DNA of 19,110 bases from Holophagaceae bacterium UBA1801 (GCA_002319925.1 DCFP01000089.1:30334-49443); one strand, 5' to 3'. Shown: positions 6,879 to 15,367, numbered from the stretch's first letter. Numbers and translations: made by a program. Notes: generated by a model not told the origin, from the letters alone.

Positions 6879-8177
6879 ATGCCCGAAGCCATCTGCGCGC
6901 CGGCCACGCCCCTGTTCCCAGGGGCCGTGATCATCATCAGGGTTTCGGGCGAAGGACTTGCGGAACAGCTCCAGCCCTGGGTGGCGCTGCCTCCCCCGCG
7001 CCAGGCGGCCGTGCGTACCCTTCTCTGGGATGGTTATCAGGAAAGGGCCTTGATCCTGTTTTTTCCTAGCCCTATCAGTTACACCGGCGAGGATGTGGTG
7101 GAATTCCATCTCCATGGAAACCCGCTCCTGGCGCGGCGATTCCTGGAGCACCTCGGGAAGCTGAATATCCGCTTGGCCGAACCGGGTGAGTTCACCAAAC
7201 GGGCCTTGCTGAACGGAAAACAGAGCTTGCTGGGTGCCGAGGCGCTGAAGGACATCATCGGCGCCACCACCGACACCCAGCTGAGGCAGGCCCAGGCGAG
7301 GAGCGGCGCCCTGCCGGAATGGATTCCCGAAGCCAAGGTCGTTCTGTCCCCCTGGATTGCCCGGGCGGAAGCCGCCGTGGATTATGGCGAGGACGAGGAC
7401 ATCACCCTGGATCTTGTCCGGATGCGGTCGGATTTGGCGGCCCTGCGGGCGCGGTTCCACGTGGAACAACGGCGCGCGGCGGCGGCCCACTGGCTCCGGG
7501 ACGGACTGCGCATCGCGCTCGTGGGCCGGCCCAACGCCGGGAAGAGCACCCTGTTCAATGCCCTTGCCGGTGAGGACCGGGCCATCGTGACGGAGATTCC
7601 CGGAACGACCCGCGATGTGCTGGAGATCCGCACCGAATGGGCGGGTCTGCCCCTCTTTCTGTTCGACACGGCGGGGCTCCGGGACACTAACGATCCCGTG
7701 GAGAAACTGGGCGTGGCCCGTGTCGGGGCGGTGCTCGAAGCCGTGGACCTGATCCTGCATCTGGTGCCCGCGCAGGATGAAGGTCCCGATCCCGGCATTC
7801 TGGAGCGCCTCGCGCCCTTTGGGGGCAAGGTGATCACGGTGCGGAACCAGGCGGACTTGGCGGATGGAGAGGGTTTGAGGATTTCGGTTCTCACCGGTGA
7901 TCTTGCGAAACTGGAGGATGCCCTGAAACAGCGTTTCCTCGAGGGTCTGGCGCCTGATGCCTGCCTGGGTGCCATGGCCACCGAGCGCCAGCGAAGCCTG
8001 CTGGATGAACTGATCCTGCAGATGGAGTGGCTCCTCCGGCTGGAGGACCCCTGCCCGCCCGAACTTCCGGCCTCTGTGCTGCAGGGCCTCTGGTCACTGC
8101 TCCAGAAGCTCACGGGCGAGGATCGCGCCGAGACCACGCTGGATCAGGTCTTTAGCGGTTTCTGCCTGGGCAAGTAA
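6879..8177 (+). CDS. mnmE: tRNA modification GTPase MnmE
   Basis: MnmE with MnmG installs the carboxymethylaminomethyl group on U34 of certain tRNAs, using GTP and a one-carbon folate donor. The 432-residue product has the folate-binding N-domain (GEFTKRALLNGK, 103-114). A helical domain is split by a G domain with G1 GRPNAGKST (216-224), G2/G3 PGTTRD (241-246) and DTAG (263-266). The C-terminus FCLGK carries the catalytic Cys. The G4 motif, normally NKxD, reads NQAD (323-326), and the G5 region is weak. It is about 20 residues shorter than the E. coli protein. The ATG at 6879 is 8 bp after khpB, with AAGGG before it. mnmG is not in this window. Confidence 0.95.
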   Translation: MPEAICAPATPLFPGAVIIIRVSGEGLAEQLQPWVALPPPRQAAVRTLLWDGYQERALILFFPSPISYTGEDVVEFHLHGNPLLARRFLEHLGKLNIRLAEPGEFTKRALLNGKQSLLGAEALKDIIGATTDTQLRQAQARSGALPEWIPEAKVVLSPWIARAEAAVDYGEDEDITLDLVRMRSDLAALRARFHVEQRRAAAAHWLRDGLRIALVGRPNAGKSTLFNALAGEDRAIVTEIPGTTRDVLEIRTEWAGLPLFLFDTAGLRDTNDPVEKLGVARVGAVLEAVDLILHLVPAQDEGPDPGILERLAPFGGKVITVRNQADLADGEGLRISVLTGDLAKLEDALKQRFLEGLAPDACLGAMATERQRSLLDELILQMEWLLRLEDPCPPELPASVLQGLWSLLQKLTGEDRAETTLDQVFSGFCLGK

Positions 8178-8198
8178 GATGGATTGCCAGGGGTGGCC

Positions 8199-9662
8199 AT
8201 GAATTCCGTTGCGTACGAGGCGATCATCGGGCTGGAGGTCCATGTCCAGCTGCTGACGCGGTCCAAGATGTTCTGTGCCTGCGAGAACAGCTACGGCGGT
8301 GAGCCGAACAGCCGGACATGCCCCGTGTGCCTCGCGCTGCCGGGTTCCCTCCCCGTCGTTAATGACGAGGCTGTGAAGATGGCCATCGCCCTGGGGCTGG
8401 GCATCCACGGCGAGATCCGGGAGAGGAGCACCTTCTACCGTAAGCAGTACTTCTACCCGGATCTCCCCAAGGGTTATCAGATCACCCAGGGACCGGTGGC
8501 CGTGGTGGAGAACGGCTGGATCGAGATTCCAGGCGATCCAAAGGTACGGGGGGAAATCCAGCCTGTGCGGATCGGCATCGAGCGGGCCCATCTGGAAGAG
8601 GATTCGGGAAAGAGCAGCCACGATCTGAATGCGAAAAGTTCCCACGTGGACTTGAACCGGGCGGGCGTACCCCTGGTGGAGATCGTGGGCCGGCCCGATC
8701 TTCGCAGCCCCCAGGAAGCCTCAGACTACCTAAAGGACCTGCATCGCCTGGTGACCTTCCTGGGCATCTGCGATGGCAACATGGAAGAAGGCTCTTTCCG
8801 GTGTGATGCCAACGTCTCCGTGAGACCGCAAGGTCAAATGGCCTTCGGCACCCGAGTGGAGGTCAAGAACATCAACTCCTTCCGGAATGTGAAGCTGGCC
8901 CTGGAGTTCGAAATCCGGCGTCAGATCGAACTATACGAAAGGGGCGAGACTTTCGAACAGGAGACCAGGGGCTGGGACGCAGCCACCGGGGAGACACGGG
9001 CCCAGCGGTCCAAGGAAGCGGCCATGGACTACCGCTACTTCCCGGAGCCAGACCTGCCCGCGCTCACCATCACCGGCGATGAAGTCGAGCTGGTCAGATC
9101 GAAATTGCCGGAACTGCCAGAGGCACGGAAAGCCCGATTCATGGGCGATTACGGACTCTCGGAGTACGAAGCCATCACGGTTCTCCAAGATCGAGCCTTC
9201 GCAGACTATTTCGAAGCGGTCGCCAGAACCTGCGGTAACGGCAAACAGGCGGCCAACTGGATGCTGGGCGAGGTGAGCCGGACCCTCAACGAACAAGGAA
9301 CCACGATCACCAAGCTGGGCCTGTTGTACGCTTTCTTGGCCGAACTCATTCAATTGGTAGAGAGCCGCACCATCAACCTCATGACCGCCAAGGAAGTGGT
9401 CTTCCCTGCCCTCTTGAAGGGGAAGGGGACACCCCGCCAGATCGTTGAGAAGCATGGGTTGGCGCAGGTTTCCGATCGCGGGGCCATCGAAGCCCTGATC
9501 CGAGAAGTGCTGGCTTCCAATGCCGCCCAGGTGGCCCAGTTGAAAGCCGGCAATGAAAAATTGAAGGGCTATCTGGTGGGGCAAATCATGAAGGCTGGCA
9601 AGGGCAAGGTGGATCCACAGCTGGTGAACGAGATTCTGAACGCCCTATTGGCGGAGGCTTAA
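8199..9662 (+). CDS. gatB: aspartyl/glutamyl-tRNA amidotransferase subunit B
   Basis: GatB is the kinase/tRNA-binding subunit of GatCAB, which converts Glu-tRNA(Gln) or Asp-tRNA(Asn) to the amidated forms. The 487-residue product matches family length. It begins with YEAIIGLEVHVQLLT and carries two Cys pairs, CAC at 26-28 and CPVC at 41-44, consistent with the GatB metal site. It also has YFYPDLPKGYQITQ (84-97) and a C-terminal helical YqeY-like tRNA-binding tail. The ATG at 8199 has GGGGTGG before it; a TTG at 8184 would add five residues and is less likely. It lies 21 bp after mnmE. gatA and gatC are elsewhere. Its presence implies that this organism uses the indirect route for Gln- and/or Asn-tRNA. 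Confidence 0.97.
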   Translation: MNSVAYEAIIGLEVHVQLLTRSKMFCACENSYGGEPNSRTCPVCLALPGSLPVVNDEAVKMAIALGLGIHGEIRERSTFYRKQYFYPDLPKGYQITQGPVAVVENGWIEIPGDPKVRGEIQPVRIGIERAHLEEDSGKSSHDLNAKSSHVDLNRAGVPLVEIVGRPDLRSPQEASDYLKDLHRLVTFLGICDGNMEEGSFRCDANVSVRPQGQMAFGTRVEVKNINSFRNVKLALEFEIRRQIELYERGETFEQETRGWDAATGETRAQRSKEAAMDYRYFPEPDLPALTITGDEVELVRSKLPELPEARKARFMGDYGLSEYEAITVLQDRAFADYFEAVARTCGNGKQAANWMLGEVSRTLNEQGTTITKLGLLYAFLAELIQLVESRTINLMTAKEVVFPALLKGKGTPRQIVEKHGLAQVSDRGAIEALIREVLASNAAQVAQLKAGNEKLKGYLVGQIMKAGKGKVDPQLVNEILNALLAEA

Positions 9663-9929
9663 ATGGATCCCCAGGATCAAGAAACCCCGGATCCAGCCCA
9701 GCAGACCCTTCGCCAGGACACCTTCCGGAAGGTCTACCTGGGACAGGTCAGTGATCCCTTGTTTCCTCCCCACCCTGAACCGCCGGAGTCCCCTGAGGAG
9801 GAACTCACGCGATTGGCCCTGGAAGATCCTCAGGCCACCGAACCGGAGCCCAAGCACGGACCTACCCTCTGGCGATTGATCGCTCTGATCGCCTTCGCGA
9901 TCCTCGCCCTGGGAATTGTTTTCTGGTAA
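9663..9929 (+). CDS. small tail-anchored membrane protein of unknown function
   Basis: I do not recognise this 88-residue product. It has an acidic, proline-rich soluble N-terminal part (residues 1-65, many Asp, Glu, Pro and Gln). A single hydrophobic helix lies at the extreme C-terminus (about 69-88), with Trp at its start and end. There is no signal peptide, so the predicted topology is a cytoplasmic domain with a C-terminal tail anchor. The ATG directly abuts the gatB stop codon, and a GGAGG inside the last gatB codons is well spaced, so it is translated as part of the gatB transcript. The gap that follows holds no visible gene. Supported by ribosome site, abutting position and a believable protein architecture; function unknown. 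Confidence 0.75.
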   Translation: MDPQDQETPDPAQQTLRQDTFRKVYLGQVSDPLFPPHPEPPESPEEELTRLALEDPQATEPEPKHGPTLWRLIALIAFAILALGIVFW

Positions 9930-10009
9930 CCCCATAGAGGGAACGAATGCTCCATAATTCCATGGCAGTCATTCGGACAATCGATCGACGCAAGCACTCG
10001 GGGTGAACC

Positions 10010-11212
10010 ATGCACCGAAAAACCTGGGGACCCACTACCACCGCCATTCATGCCGGACGCCAGTTCAATCCGACCAAGGGCGTGACCACGCCCATCTTCC
10101 AGACCTCCGTCTTTGAACTGGAGGAGAACGCCCAGGGCGCCGAGTACGCCGCCAGCGTGGAGCCGCCCCAGTTCTACACCCGCTGGGGCAATCCCAACTT
10201 CAGCGAGGTCGAGGCGGTGGTCGCAGCTCTGGAACGGGCCGACAGAGCCCTCGTGACGAGCTCGGGCATGGCTGCGTTCTCCCTGGTGCTGGATGCCTTC
10301 CTGAAGCCCGGGGATCACGTCGTGGCTCCGGCAGCCATCTACCTGGGAACGGAGCAACTGCTCAAGCGCTGGGGGTCCACCAAGGGCCTCCGGATTACCT
10401 GGATCCAGAACACCCTGGACCGGCGCGAGTGGGAAGACGCGATCCAGAAAGGCACGGCGCTGATCTGGGTGGAAACCCCGTCAAACCCGACCCTTGCGGT
10501 GACCGATCTGGCCTTCATCGCCGAACTGGGCAGGAAGTACAAGATCCGGACGGTTGCCGATAATACCTTCGCCTCACCCATCCTCACCCGGCCCTGTGAA
10601 CTAGGCATCGATCTCAGCGTCTCCAGCGCCACGAAGTACCTGGGCGGGCATTCGGACCTGGTGGCGGGCGTCATCGCGGGCAACGAAGCGGACGTTGTGG
10701 CGTGCTGGCACATGGCCAAGATCACGGGACCCACCTTGGATCCCATGGCCGCCTGGCTCCTGCACCGGGGGCTGAAGACCCTGTATATGCGGGTTCGCCG
10801 CGCATCCGACAATGCCCAATCCCTGGCCCAGTGGCTGCTCTGGCAGCCCCAGGTCACCCGCGTAGACTACCCCGGACTCAAGGAGCACATGGGCCACGAA
10901 GTGGCGAAGAAGCAGATGATGGGCGGGTTTGGGGCCATGATGAGCTTCGAAGTCCAGGGCGGCCTCGAAGCCGGGGTCCGCTTCTGCGAAGCCCTCGAGA
11001 TCATCATCCGGGCGGTGAGTTTGGGCGGGGTCGAAAGTCTCATCCAGCACCCCGCGAGCATGAGCCACCTCAAGACGCCACCCGACGTGAAGGAGCGCCT
11101 GGGCATCACGGACGGGCTGTTGCGGCTTTCCGTCGGCATCGAGGATGAAGCGGATCTGAAGTCCGATCTTGAACAGGGCTTCCAAGCCGCGGCCATGATG
11201 AAGCAGGGATGA
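10010..11212 (+). CDS. Cys/Met-metabolism PLP-dependent enzyme (cystathionine gamma-synthase/lyase or sulfhydrylase)
   Basis: Members of this fold-type I family make or cleave sulfur amino-acid intermediates such as cystathionine or homocysteine. The 400-residue product has the neighbour-subunit phosphate motif YTRWGNPN (56-63), Tyr111 expected to stack on PLP, ETPSNP (155-160), Asp184 in VADNTFASP, and the PLP lysine Lys209 in SSATKYLGGHSD. The C-terminal half has SLGGVESLIQHP and ITDGLLRLSVGIED, typical of the lyase/synthase branch. A GGGGTGA ribosome site precedes the ATG. It is followed after only 4 bp by a ThiS-like sulfur carrier, which hints at a sulfhydrylase using protein-bound sulfur. 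Sequence alone does not separate gamma-synthase, gamma-lyase and homoserine sulfhydrylase, so I give no symbol. Confidence 0.9.
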   Translation: MHRKTWGPTTTAIHAGRQFNPTKGVTTPIFQTSVFELEENAQGAEYAASVEPPQFYTRWGNPNFSEVEAVVAALERADRALVTSSGMAAFSLVLDAFLKPGDHVVAPAAIYLGTEQLLKRWGSTKGLRITWIQNTLDRREWEDAIQKGTALIWVETPSNPTLAVTDLAFIAELGRKYKIRTVADNTFASPILTRPCELGIDLSVSSATKYLGGHSDLVAGVIAGNEADVVACWHMAKITGPTLDPMAAWLLHRGLKTLYMRVRRASDNAQSLAQWLLWQPQVTRVDYPGLKEHMGHEVAKKQMMGGFGAMMSFEVQGGLEAGVRFCEALEIIIRAVSLGGVESLIQHPASMSHLKTPPDVKERLGITDGLLRLSVGIEDEADLKSDLEQGFQAAAMMKQG

Positions 11213-11216
11213 AGGC

Positions 11217-11417
11217 ATGAAGCTCGTCATCAACGGAGTCGTCAGCGATGCCCCCGAACTCGAGTCGGTCGCTGAATTGGCTTCCTGGTTGCGTCTACCG
11301 GCGTTCGGGAGCGCCGTGGAACTGAATGGGGAGGTGGTGAGGAAAGCCGATCACCGCGCGACGCCCTTGAAGGACGGCGATCGACTGGAGATCGTGCGGC
11401 TGGTGGGCGGCGGATGA
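11217..11417 (+). CDS. thiS: ThiS/MoaD-family sulfur carrier protein
   Basis: ThiS-like proteins carry sulfur as a C-terminal thiocarboxylate after adenylation, classically for the thiamin thiazole. The 66-residue product has the ubiquitin-like pattern (MKLVING start, LASWLRLP helix, VELNGEVV strand, LKDGDRLEIVRLV). It ends in Gly-Gly-Gly, so no C-terminal trimming should be needed. It starts 4 bp after the PLP enzyme, and a GAAGG-like site precedes it. No thiG, thiF or other thiamin gene lies nearby. It may therefore serve thiamin synthesis in trans, or supply sulfur to the upstream enzyme as HcyS does for MetY in Wolinella. The family is clear but the exact pathway is not. Confidence 0.85.
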   Translation: MKLVINGVVSDAPELESVAELASWLRLPAFGSAVELNGEVVRKADHRATPLKDGDRLEIVRLVGGG

Positions 11418-11497
11418 TGACCCCGGTCTTTCGATCCAGAAAAGACAAGTGCGGCAAATCGGCGGAATCACGGCGATGTCTGGGATGAGGCCGTCCC

Positions 11498-13726
11498 GTG
11501 GATGACAAGCGACCGGTGCGACTGATCGGGATGGCGATGGCTCGCGATCTGGTGAGCCTGGAAGCGCTGCAGCACGCCCTGGAGAAATCGAGGGAATCCG
11601 ATGCTCTCCTTCAGTCCTTGCAGCAGGACGGAATTCTAGACGTCGTGGACTTGGAAATCCTGGGGAAGCTATTGGATCAGCCTCCCGTTACGGTCCGTTC
11701 CGGGGCGGGTTCGTCGCCGAAACATTCCTCGAATTCCAGCGCAGACTCCGGTGGATTGTTTGTTCAGGAACCGCAGGAGGGCGACGACGCTGGCTGCGGC
11801 AAGGATGTCCTTCACCTCACGGAATGTCCTGCGTGGCGGCAGTACCGGGATCTGCGCTTGATCGGCGAAGGCGGGATGGGGCGGATCTTCATCGCCCTCG
11901 ATCCTAGTCTGAAGCGCAGCGTGGCCCTCAAGTTCATCCGCCGGGACGAACCCACGCTCGTGAAGCGTTTCGTCCTGGAAGCCCAGCACCAGGCCATGCT
12001 GGACCATCCCAATGTCTGCAAGGTCTTCGAAGTGGGTGAATGGAAGGGGCAGGCCTACATCGCCATGCAGTACATCCACGGGATGACCCTTGAGGCGGCG
12101 GCATTGAACATGAGCCTCCCGGAAAAACTGGAAACGATGGAAATCGTCGCGGACGCGATCCACGTTGCCCACAGCCGAGGCCTCATCCATCGAGATCTGA
12201 AGCCCGCCAATATCATGGTGGAACGCAGTGAAGACGGTGTGTGGAAGCCCTACATACTGGATTTCGGCTTGGCCCGCGGACGGGAGCGTTCGGGCCTGAC
12301 CGTCCATGGTGCGGTTTTTGGCACCCTTGGCTACATGTCGCCTGAGCAGTTCGAAGAGGACTCTGCCAAGGTCGGCTACTACTCGGATATCTATGCGCTG
12401 GGAGCCACGCTGTACAAGCTGCTGACAGGGTCCACCCCTGTGCAGGCCTCCGGCGGAGAGACCTCAACTCAGGATCCCCTGCCCCTGCGGAAACGGAAGC
12501 CGGACCTACCGATGGATCTGGAAATCCTCGTCATGGCGTGCCTGGAGCGTGAGCCTCGCCACCGGTATCCTTCGGCGAAAGCCCTCGCGGAAGATCTACG
12601 GAGATTCAGGAATGGTGACCCAATCCTGATGAGCAAAACCTCCAGGTGGTACCGGCTAGTGAAACTCGCCAGGAAGAACCGGAGAACGGTGATGCTTTCC
12701 GCTGTGCTGGCGGCTCTCACGCTGTTGTTCGCAGGAAGGGAAGTATACGGGCTGGCGACGGACTCGGTGCGGGCGCGCTGGGCCGAACACTACGGATTGG
12801 AAGCCGAGCGCATCGAGGCCTCTATCCGCTATGCCCATCTCAAACCCCAGCACGATATTCGTGAAGAGCTGGAGCAGGCTCGATCCAAGCTCGAGGAAAT
12901 GGAACGAAAGCCCTTCGGGCGGTACGAGGAAGGTCCGGCCGCCTATGCCATCGGCCGCGGGTACCTGGCCTTGGGAGAGCCCGAAAAGGCCCGCCAATGG
13001 CTGACCCGCGCCCGGGCCAAGGGGTTCCGCGCCATCGAGGTCTCCTATGCCCTGGGCCGGGCCTTGGGCCTGCTGTATCAGAAGGAATTCGAGCAGTCGC
13101 GCCTGATCGAGGATCCAACGCAGCAGATGGCACGCCAATCCGAGCTGGGAAAGGATCTGAGAGACCCGGCACTGGACTACCTCAAAGCGGGGTCAGGATC
13201 TTCCGCGGAGTCACCGGCTTACAACCGAGCCCTGATCGCCTACTACGAGAAACGATATCCAGAGGCACTAAATCTCGCCCACCAGGCCTATGAAGAATCC
13301 AGCTGGTTCTACGAAGCCAAGAAACTGGAAGGCGACATCCTGCTGGCGATGGCCAGGGAGACCCCGGATGAAAAGGTCAGCGGCGAGATGCTCGAAAGCG
13401 CGGCCAATCGCTATGAAGAGGCTCAGAAACAGGCACCCAGCGATCCAGGCATTTGTCTTAAGACGATCCAGACCCGCATCGAGCTGGCCAGGCAGAATCC
13501 GCCGGAGGAGGCCAATCCTAGCCAGACGGCGGAACTGCAAAGCCAATTGGATAGAGTCCAGGCAATCCGCCCCGACATCGCAGAGGCGATTTCATCGCTG
13601 AGCCAGGCCCTCAACACACCCGGCGTCAAACCGTCCGAGCTCTCGCTGGAGCAGATACTTAAAACCATCAAGACACCGAAGCTGGATGCAGATGGACTCC
13701 CCATCCTGGAGGGGGAGGAAAAGTAA
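11498..13726 (+). CDS. membrane-anchored Ser/Thr protein kinase with C-terminal TPR-like region
   Basis: This is a Hanks-type kinase that phosphorylates Ser/Thr on unknown targets. The 742-residue product has a helical N-terminal segment (about 12-62) of unassigned fold and then a low-complexity linker. The kinase domain (about 116-375) has GEGGMGRIF (123-131), Lys145 in VALK, Glu161, HRDLKPAN (231-238), DFG (255-257) and SPE (281-283). All catalytic residues are present, so it should be active. A juxtamembrane basic patch precedes one transmembrane helix (about 397-418). The remaining 320 residues are helical with TPR-like repeats and would be outside the membrane, plausibly a sensor or docking part. 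The start is GTG with GAGG 7 nt upstream; ATGs at 11531 and 11537 are alternatives. An 80-bp gap separates it from thiS. Large numbers of such kinases are typical of Acidobacteriota and Myxococcota. Confidence 0.9.
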   Translation: MDDKRPVRLIGMAMARDLVSLEALQHALEKSRESDALLQSLQQDGILDVVDLEILGKLLDQPPVTVRSGAGSSPKHSSNSSADSGGLFVQEPQEGDDAGCGKDVLHLTECPAWRQYRDLRLIGEGGMGRIFIALDPSLKRSVALKFIRRDEPTLVKRFVLEAQHQAMLDHPNVCKVFEVGEWKGQAYIAMQYIHGMTLEAAALNMSLPEKLETMEIVADAIHVAHSRGLIHRDLKPANIMVERSEDGVWKPYILDFGLARGRERSGLTVHGAVFGTLGYMSPEQFEEDSAKVGYYSDIYALGATLYKLLTGSTPVQASGGETSTQDPLPLRKRKPDLPMDLEILVMACLEREPRHRYPSAKALAEDLRRFRNGDPILMSKTSRWYRLVKLARKNRRTVMLSAVLAALTLLFAGREVYGLATDSVRARWAEHYGLEAERIEASIRYAHLKPQHDIREELEQARSKLEEMERKPFGRYEEGPAAYAIGRGYLALGEPEKARQWLTRARAKGFRAIEVSYALGRALGLLYQKEFEQSRLIEDPTQQMARQSELGKDLRDPALDYLKAGSGSSAESPAYNRALIAYYEKRYPEALNLAHQAYEESSWFYEAKKLEGDILLAMARETPDEKVSGEMLESAANRYEEAQKQAPSDPGICLKTIQTRIELARQNPPEEANPSQTAELQSQLDRVQAIRPDIAEAISSLSQALNTPGVKPSELSLEQILKTIKTPKLDADGLPILEGEEK

Positions 13727-13798
13727 GTTCACGTTCGGGTCCGTGGGCTCCACGATCTCAGGAACGCTGATCAACCTTATCGGAATGTATCGTCCAAC

Positions 13799-13831
13799 AA
13801 AAATCCGAGCTTTCTGCACGAAAGCTCGGAT
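13799..13831 (-). terminator. intrinsic terminator of the gcvPA-gcvPB operon
   Basis: A perfect 12-bp inverted repeat, ATCCGAGCTTTC (13803-13814) and GAAAGCTCGGAT (13820-13831), has a 5-nt loop. On the minus strand it runs directly into TTTTT (13803-13799). It begins 24 nt after the gcvPB stop. On the plus strand no T-tract follows, so it is not an obvious terminator for the kinase gene, although the hairpin lies 76 nt past that gene's stop. Confidence 0.88.
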
Positions 13832-13855
13832 GAACGGTTACCTTGGCTGAAAAGT

Positions 13856-15355
13856 TCAGGCCTTGACCCACCTCAGCACGGGTTTGCGGGCGGCTGCGGT
13901 CTCGTCGAGACGGCGCACGGGCGTTGTTGTCGGCGCCTGGTGCAGTATCTCGGGATTGTCCTTAGCTTCCTGGGCGATCTTCTTCATGGTGTCGACGAAA
14001 GCGTCCAACTCTTCCTTGGATTCGCTCTCGGTGGGCTCAATCATGAGCGCGCCGTGGATGACGAGGGGGAAGTAGATCGTCGGCGGATGGAAACCGTAGT
14101 CCAGAAGCCGCTTGGCGATATCCAGGGTGGTGATGTCATTGCCGTTCTGGATGTGGTCGTCGAAGACGATCTCGTGCAAGGTCGGGGTAGTGTACTGCAG
14201 GTGGTACGTGCCCTCCAGCTGCCTGCGAATGTAGTTGGCGTTCACGATGGCGCGCATGGTGGCGGCCTTCAGGCCGTCGCCGCCGTGGCTCAGGCAGAAG
14301 GTCATGGCGCGCACGACCATGGCGTAGTTGCCATAGAAGGCGTGGACCTTGCCAATGCTGTCCGGGCGGTTCCAATCGAAACGGTATTTCTCGCCTTCCT
14401 TGACGACTACCGGCCGTGGCAGGAAGCGCTCCAGGGCCGCGGAGCAGGCCACGGGGCCGGAGCCCGGGCCGCCGCCACCATGAGGCGTGGAGAAGGTCTT
14501 GTGAAGGTTCAGATGCATGACGTCCACGCCGAAGTCCCCGGGCCGCGCCACGCCCATGAGGGCGTTCATGTTGGCGCCGTCCATGTAGAGCAAGGCGTCG
14601 ATGCCATGCAGGATCTCTGAGATCTCCTGGATGCGGTATTCGAAGACGCCCACGGTGTTCGGGTTGGTGATCATGGCGCCGGCGATCTCGCTGCCCAGTT
14701 CCTTCACCAAGGTCAGGAGGCCCTTGCGGACCTTGCCCGTTGCGGGATCGGTCACATCCTCGAAGCTGATGGAACCGTCCTCGCGGGAGGGCAATTCCAC
14801 GACCTCGTAGCCAGCCATCGCGGAGGTGGCGGGGTTGGTGCCGTGGCCGCTGTCGGGGATGAGAATCACGCGGCGCTTGCGGCCATGGGCCAAGTGGTAT
14901 TGGCGGATGAGCATGACGCCCGTCAGCTCGCCCGCGGCGCCCGCGCTGGGATGCAGGGTCACGGCCTGGAGACCGGTGATCTCCTTCAGCCACTCCTGCA
15001 TGGTGTAGAACAGCGCCAGGTTGCCCTGGACATGGGCATCGGCGGTCATGGGATGGGACTCGGCGAAACCGGGCAGCGCCGCCGTCTTCTCATTGAGACG
15101 GGGGTTGTGTTTCATGGTGCAGGAGCCCAGGGGATACATGCCATCATCCACGCCGTAATTCCACTTGGAGAGGCGCGTAAAGTGGCGGACCACATCCACT
15201 TCACACAGCGATGGGATCGCGTCGAAGCCGCTTCGCTTGAGGTGCGCTGGGCGCGTGTCCCTGGCGGCGGGAACGTCTAGTTTCGGCAAATCCATGCCGA
15301 CCTTGCCAGGCACGGAACGTTCAAAGGAAAGGGGTTCGCGGGTTCGGAGGGACAT
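13856..15355 (-). CDS. gcvPB: glycine dehydrogenase (decarboxylating) subunit 2
   Basis: GcvPB is the PLP-carrying half of the split P-protein of the glycine cleavage system. It decarboxylates glycine and passes the aminomethyl group to the lipoyl arm of GcvH. The product is 499 residues from the ATG at 15355. An ATG at 15361 would add two residues but sits only 2 nt from the AAGGAG ribosome site, while 15355 has 8 nt spacing. Key motifs are YPLGSCTMKHNPR (74-86 of the start used here), HPSAGAAGELTG, SGHGTNPA and the PLP lysine in HLNLHKTF (Lys286), followed by a GGGGPGSGP loop. It follows gcvPA closely and forms a two-gene operon with it. gcvT, gcvH and lpd are not in this window. Confidence 0.96.
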   Translation of the reverse strand: MSLRTREPLSFERSVPGKVGMDLPKLDVPAARDTRPAHLKRSGFDAIPSLCEVDVVRHFTRLSKWNYGVDDGMYPLGSCTMKHNPRLNEKTAALPGFAESHPMTADAHVQGNLALFYTMQEWLKEITGLQAVTLHPSAGAAGELTGVMLIRQYHLAHGRKRRVILIPDSGHGTNPATSAMAGYEVVELPSREDGSISFEDVTDPATGKVRKGLLTLVKELGSEIAGAMITNPNTVGVFEYRIQEISEILHGIDALLYMDGANMNALMGVARPGDFGVDVMHLNLHKTFSTPHGGGGPGSGPVACSAALERFLPRPVVVKEGEKYRFDWNRPDSIGKVHAFYGNYAMVVRAMTFCLSHGGDGLKAATMRAIVNANYIRRQLEGTYHLQYTTPTLHEIVFDDHIQNGNDITTLDIAKRLLDYGFHPPTIYFPLVIHGALMIEPTESESKEELDAFVDTMKKIAQEAKDNPEILHQAPTTTPVRRLDETAAARKPVLRWVKA

Positions 15356-15367
15356 GTTCATTTCTCC

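Noticed and set aside
6840..7760. 306-codon open frame on the minus strand opposite mnmE
   Set aside because: It is antisense to a fully recognisable MnmE. Its composition (Gly, Arg, Pro, His rich) is what GC-rich coding DNA gives on the opposite strand, with no recognisable motif.
9930..10009. SAM or other riboswitch before the Cys/Met enzyme gene
   Set aside because: The gap is only 80 bp, too short for a SAM riboswitch plus platform, and no strong stem structure is seen.
11427..11453. possible hairpin GTCTTTC...GAAAAGAC after thiS as terminator
   Set aside because: Short stem with a bulge and no T-tract on the plus strand.
11414..11488. 24-codon frame overlapping the thiS stop (ATGA), possible start of a thiG
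   Set aside because: The product has no ThiG motif and ends after 24 codons; treated as leader of the kinase gene.
13940..14620. 226-codon plus-strand open frame opposite gcvPB
   Set aside because: Same explanation; the PLP-enzyme frame is certain.
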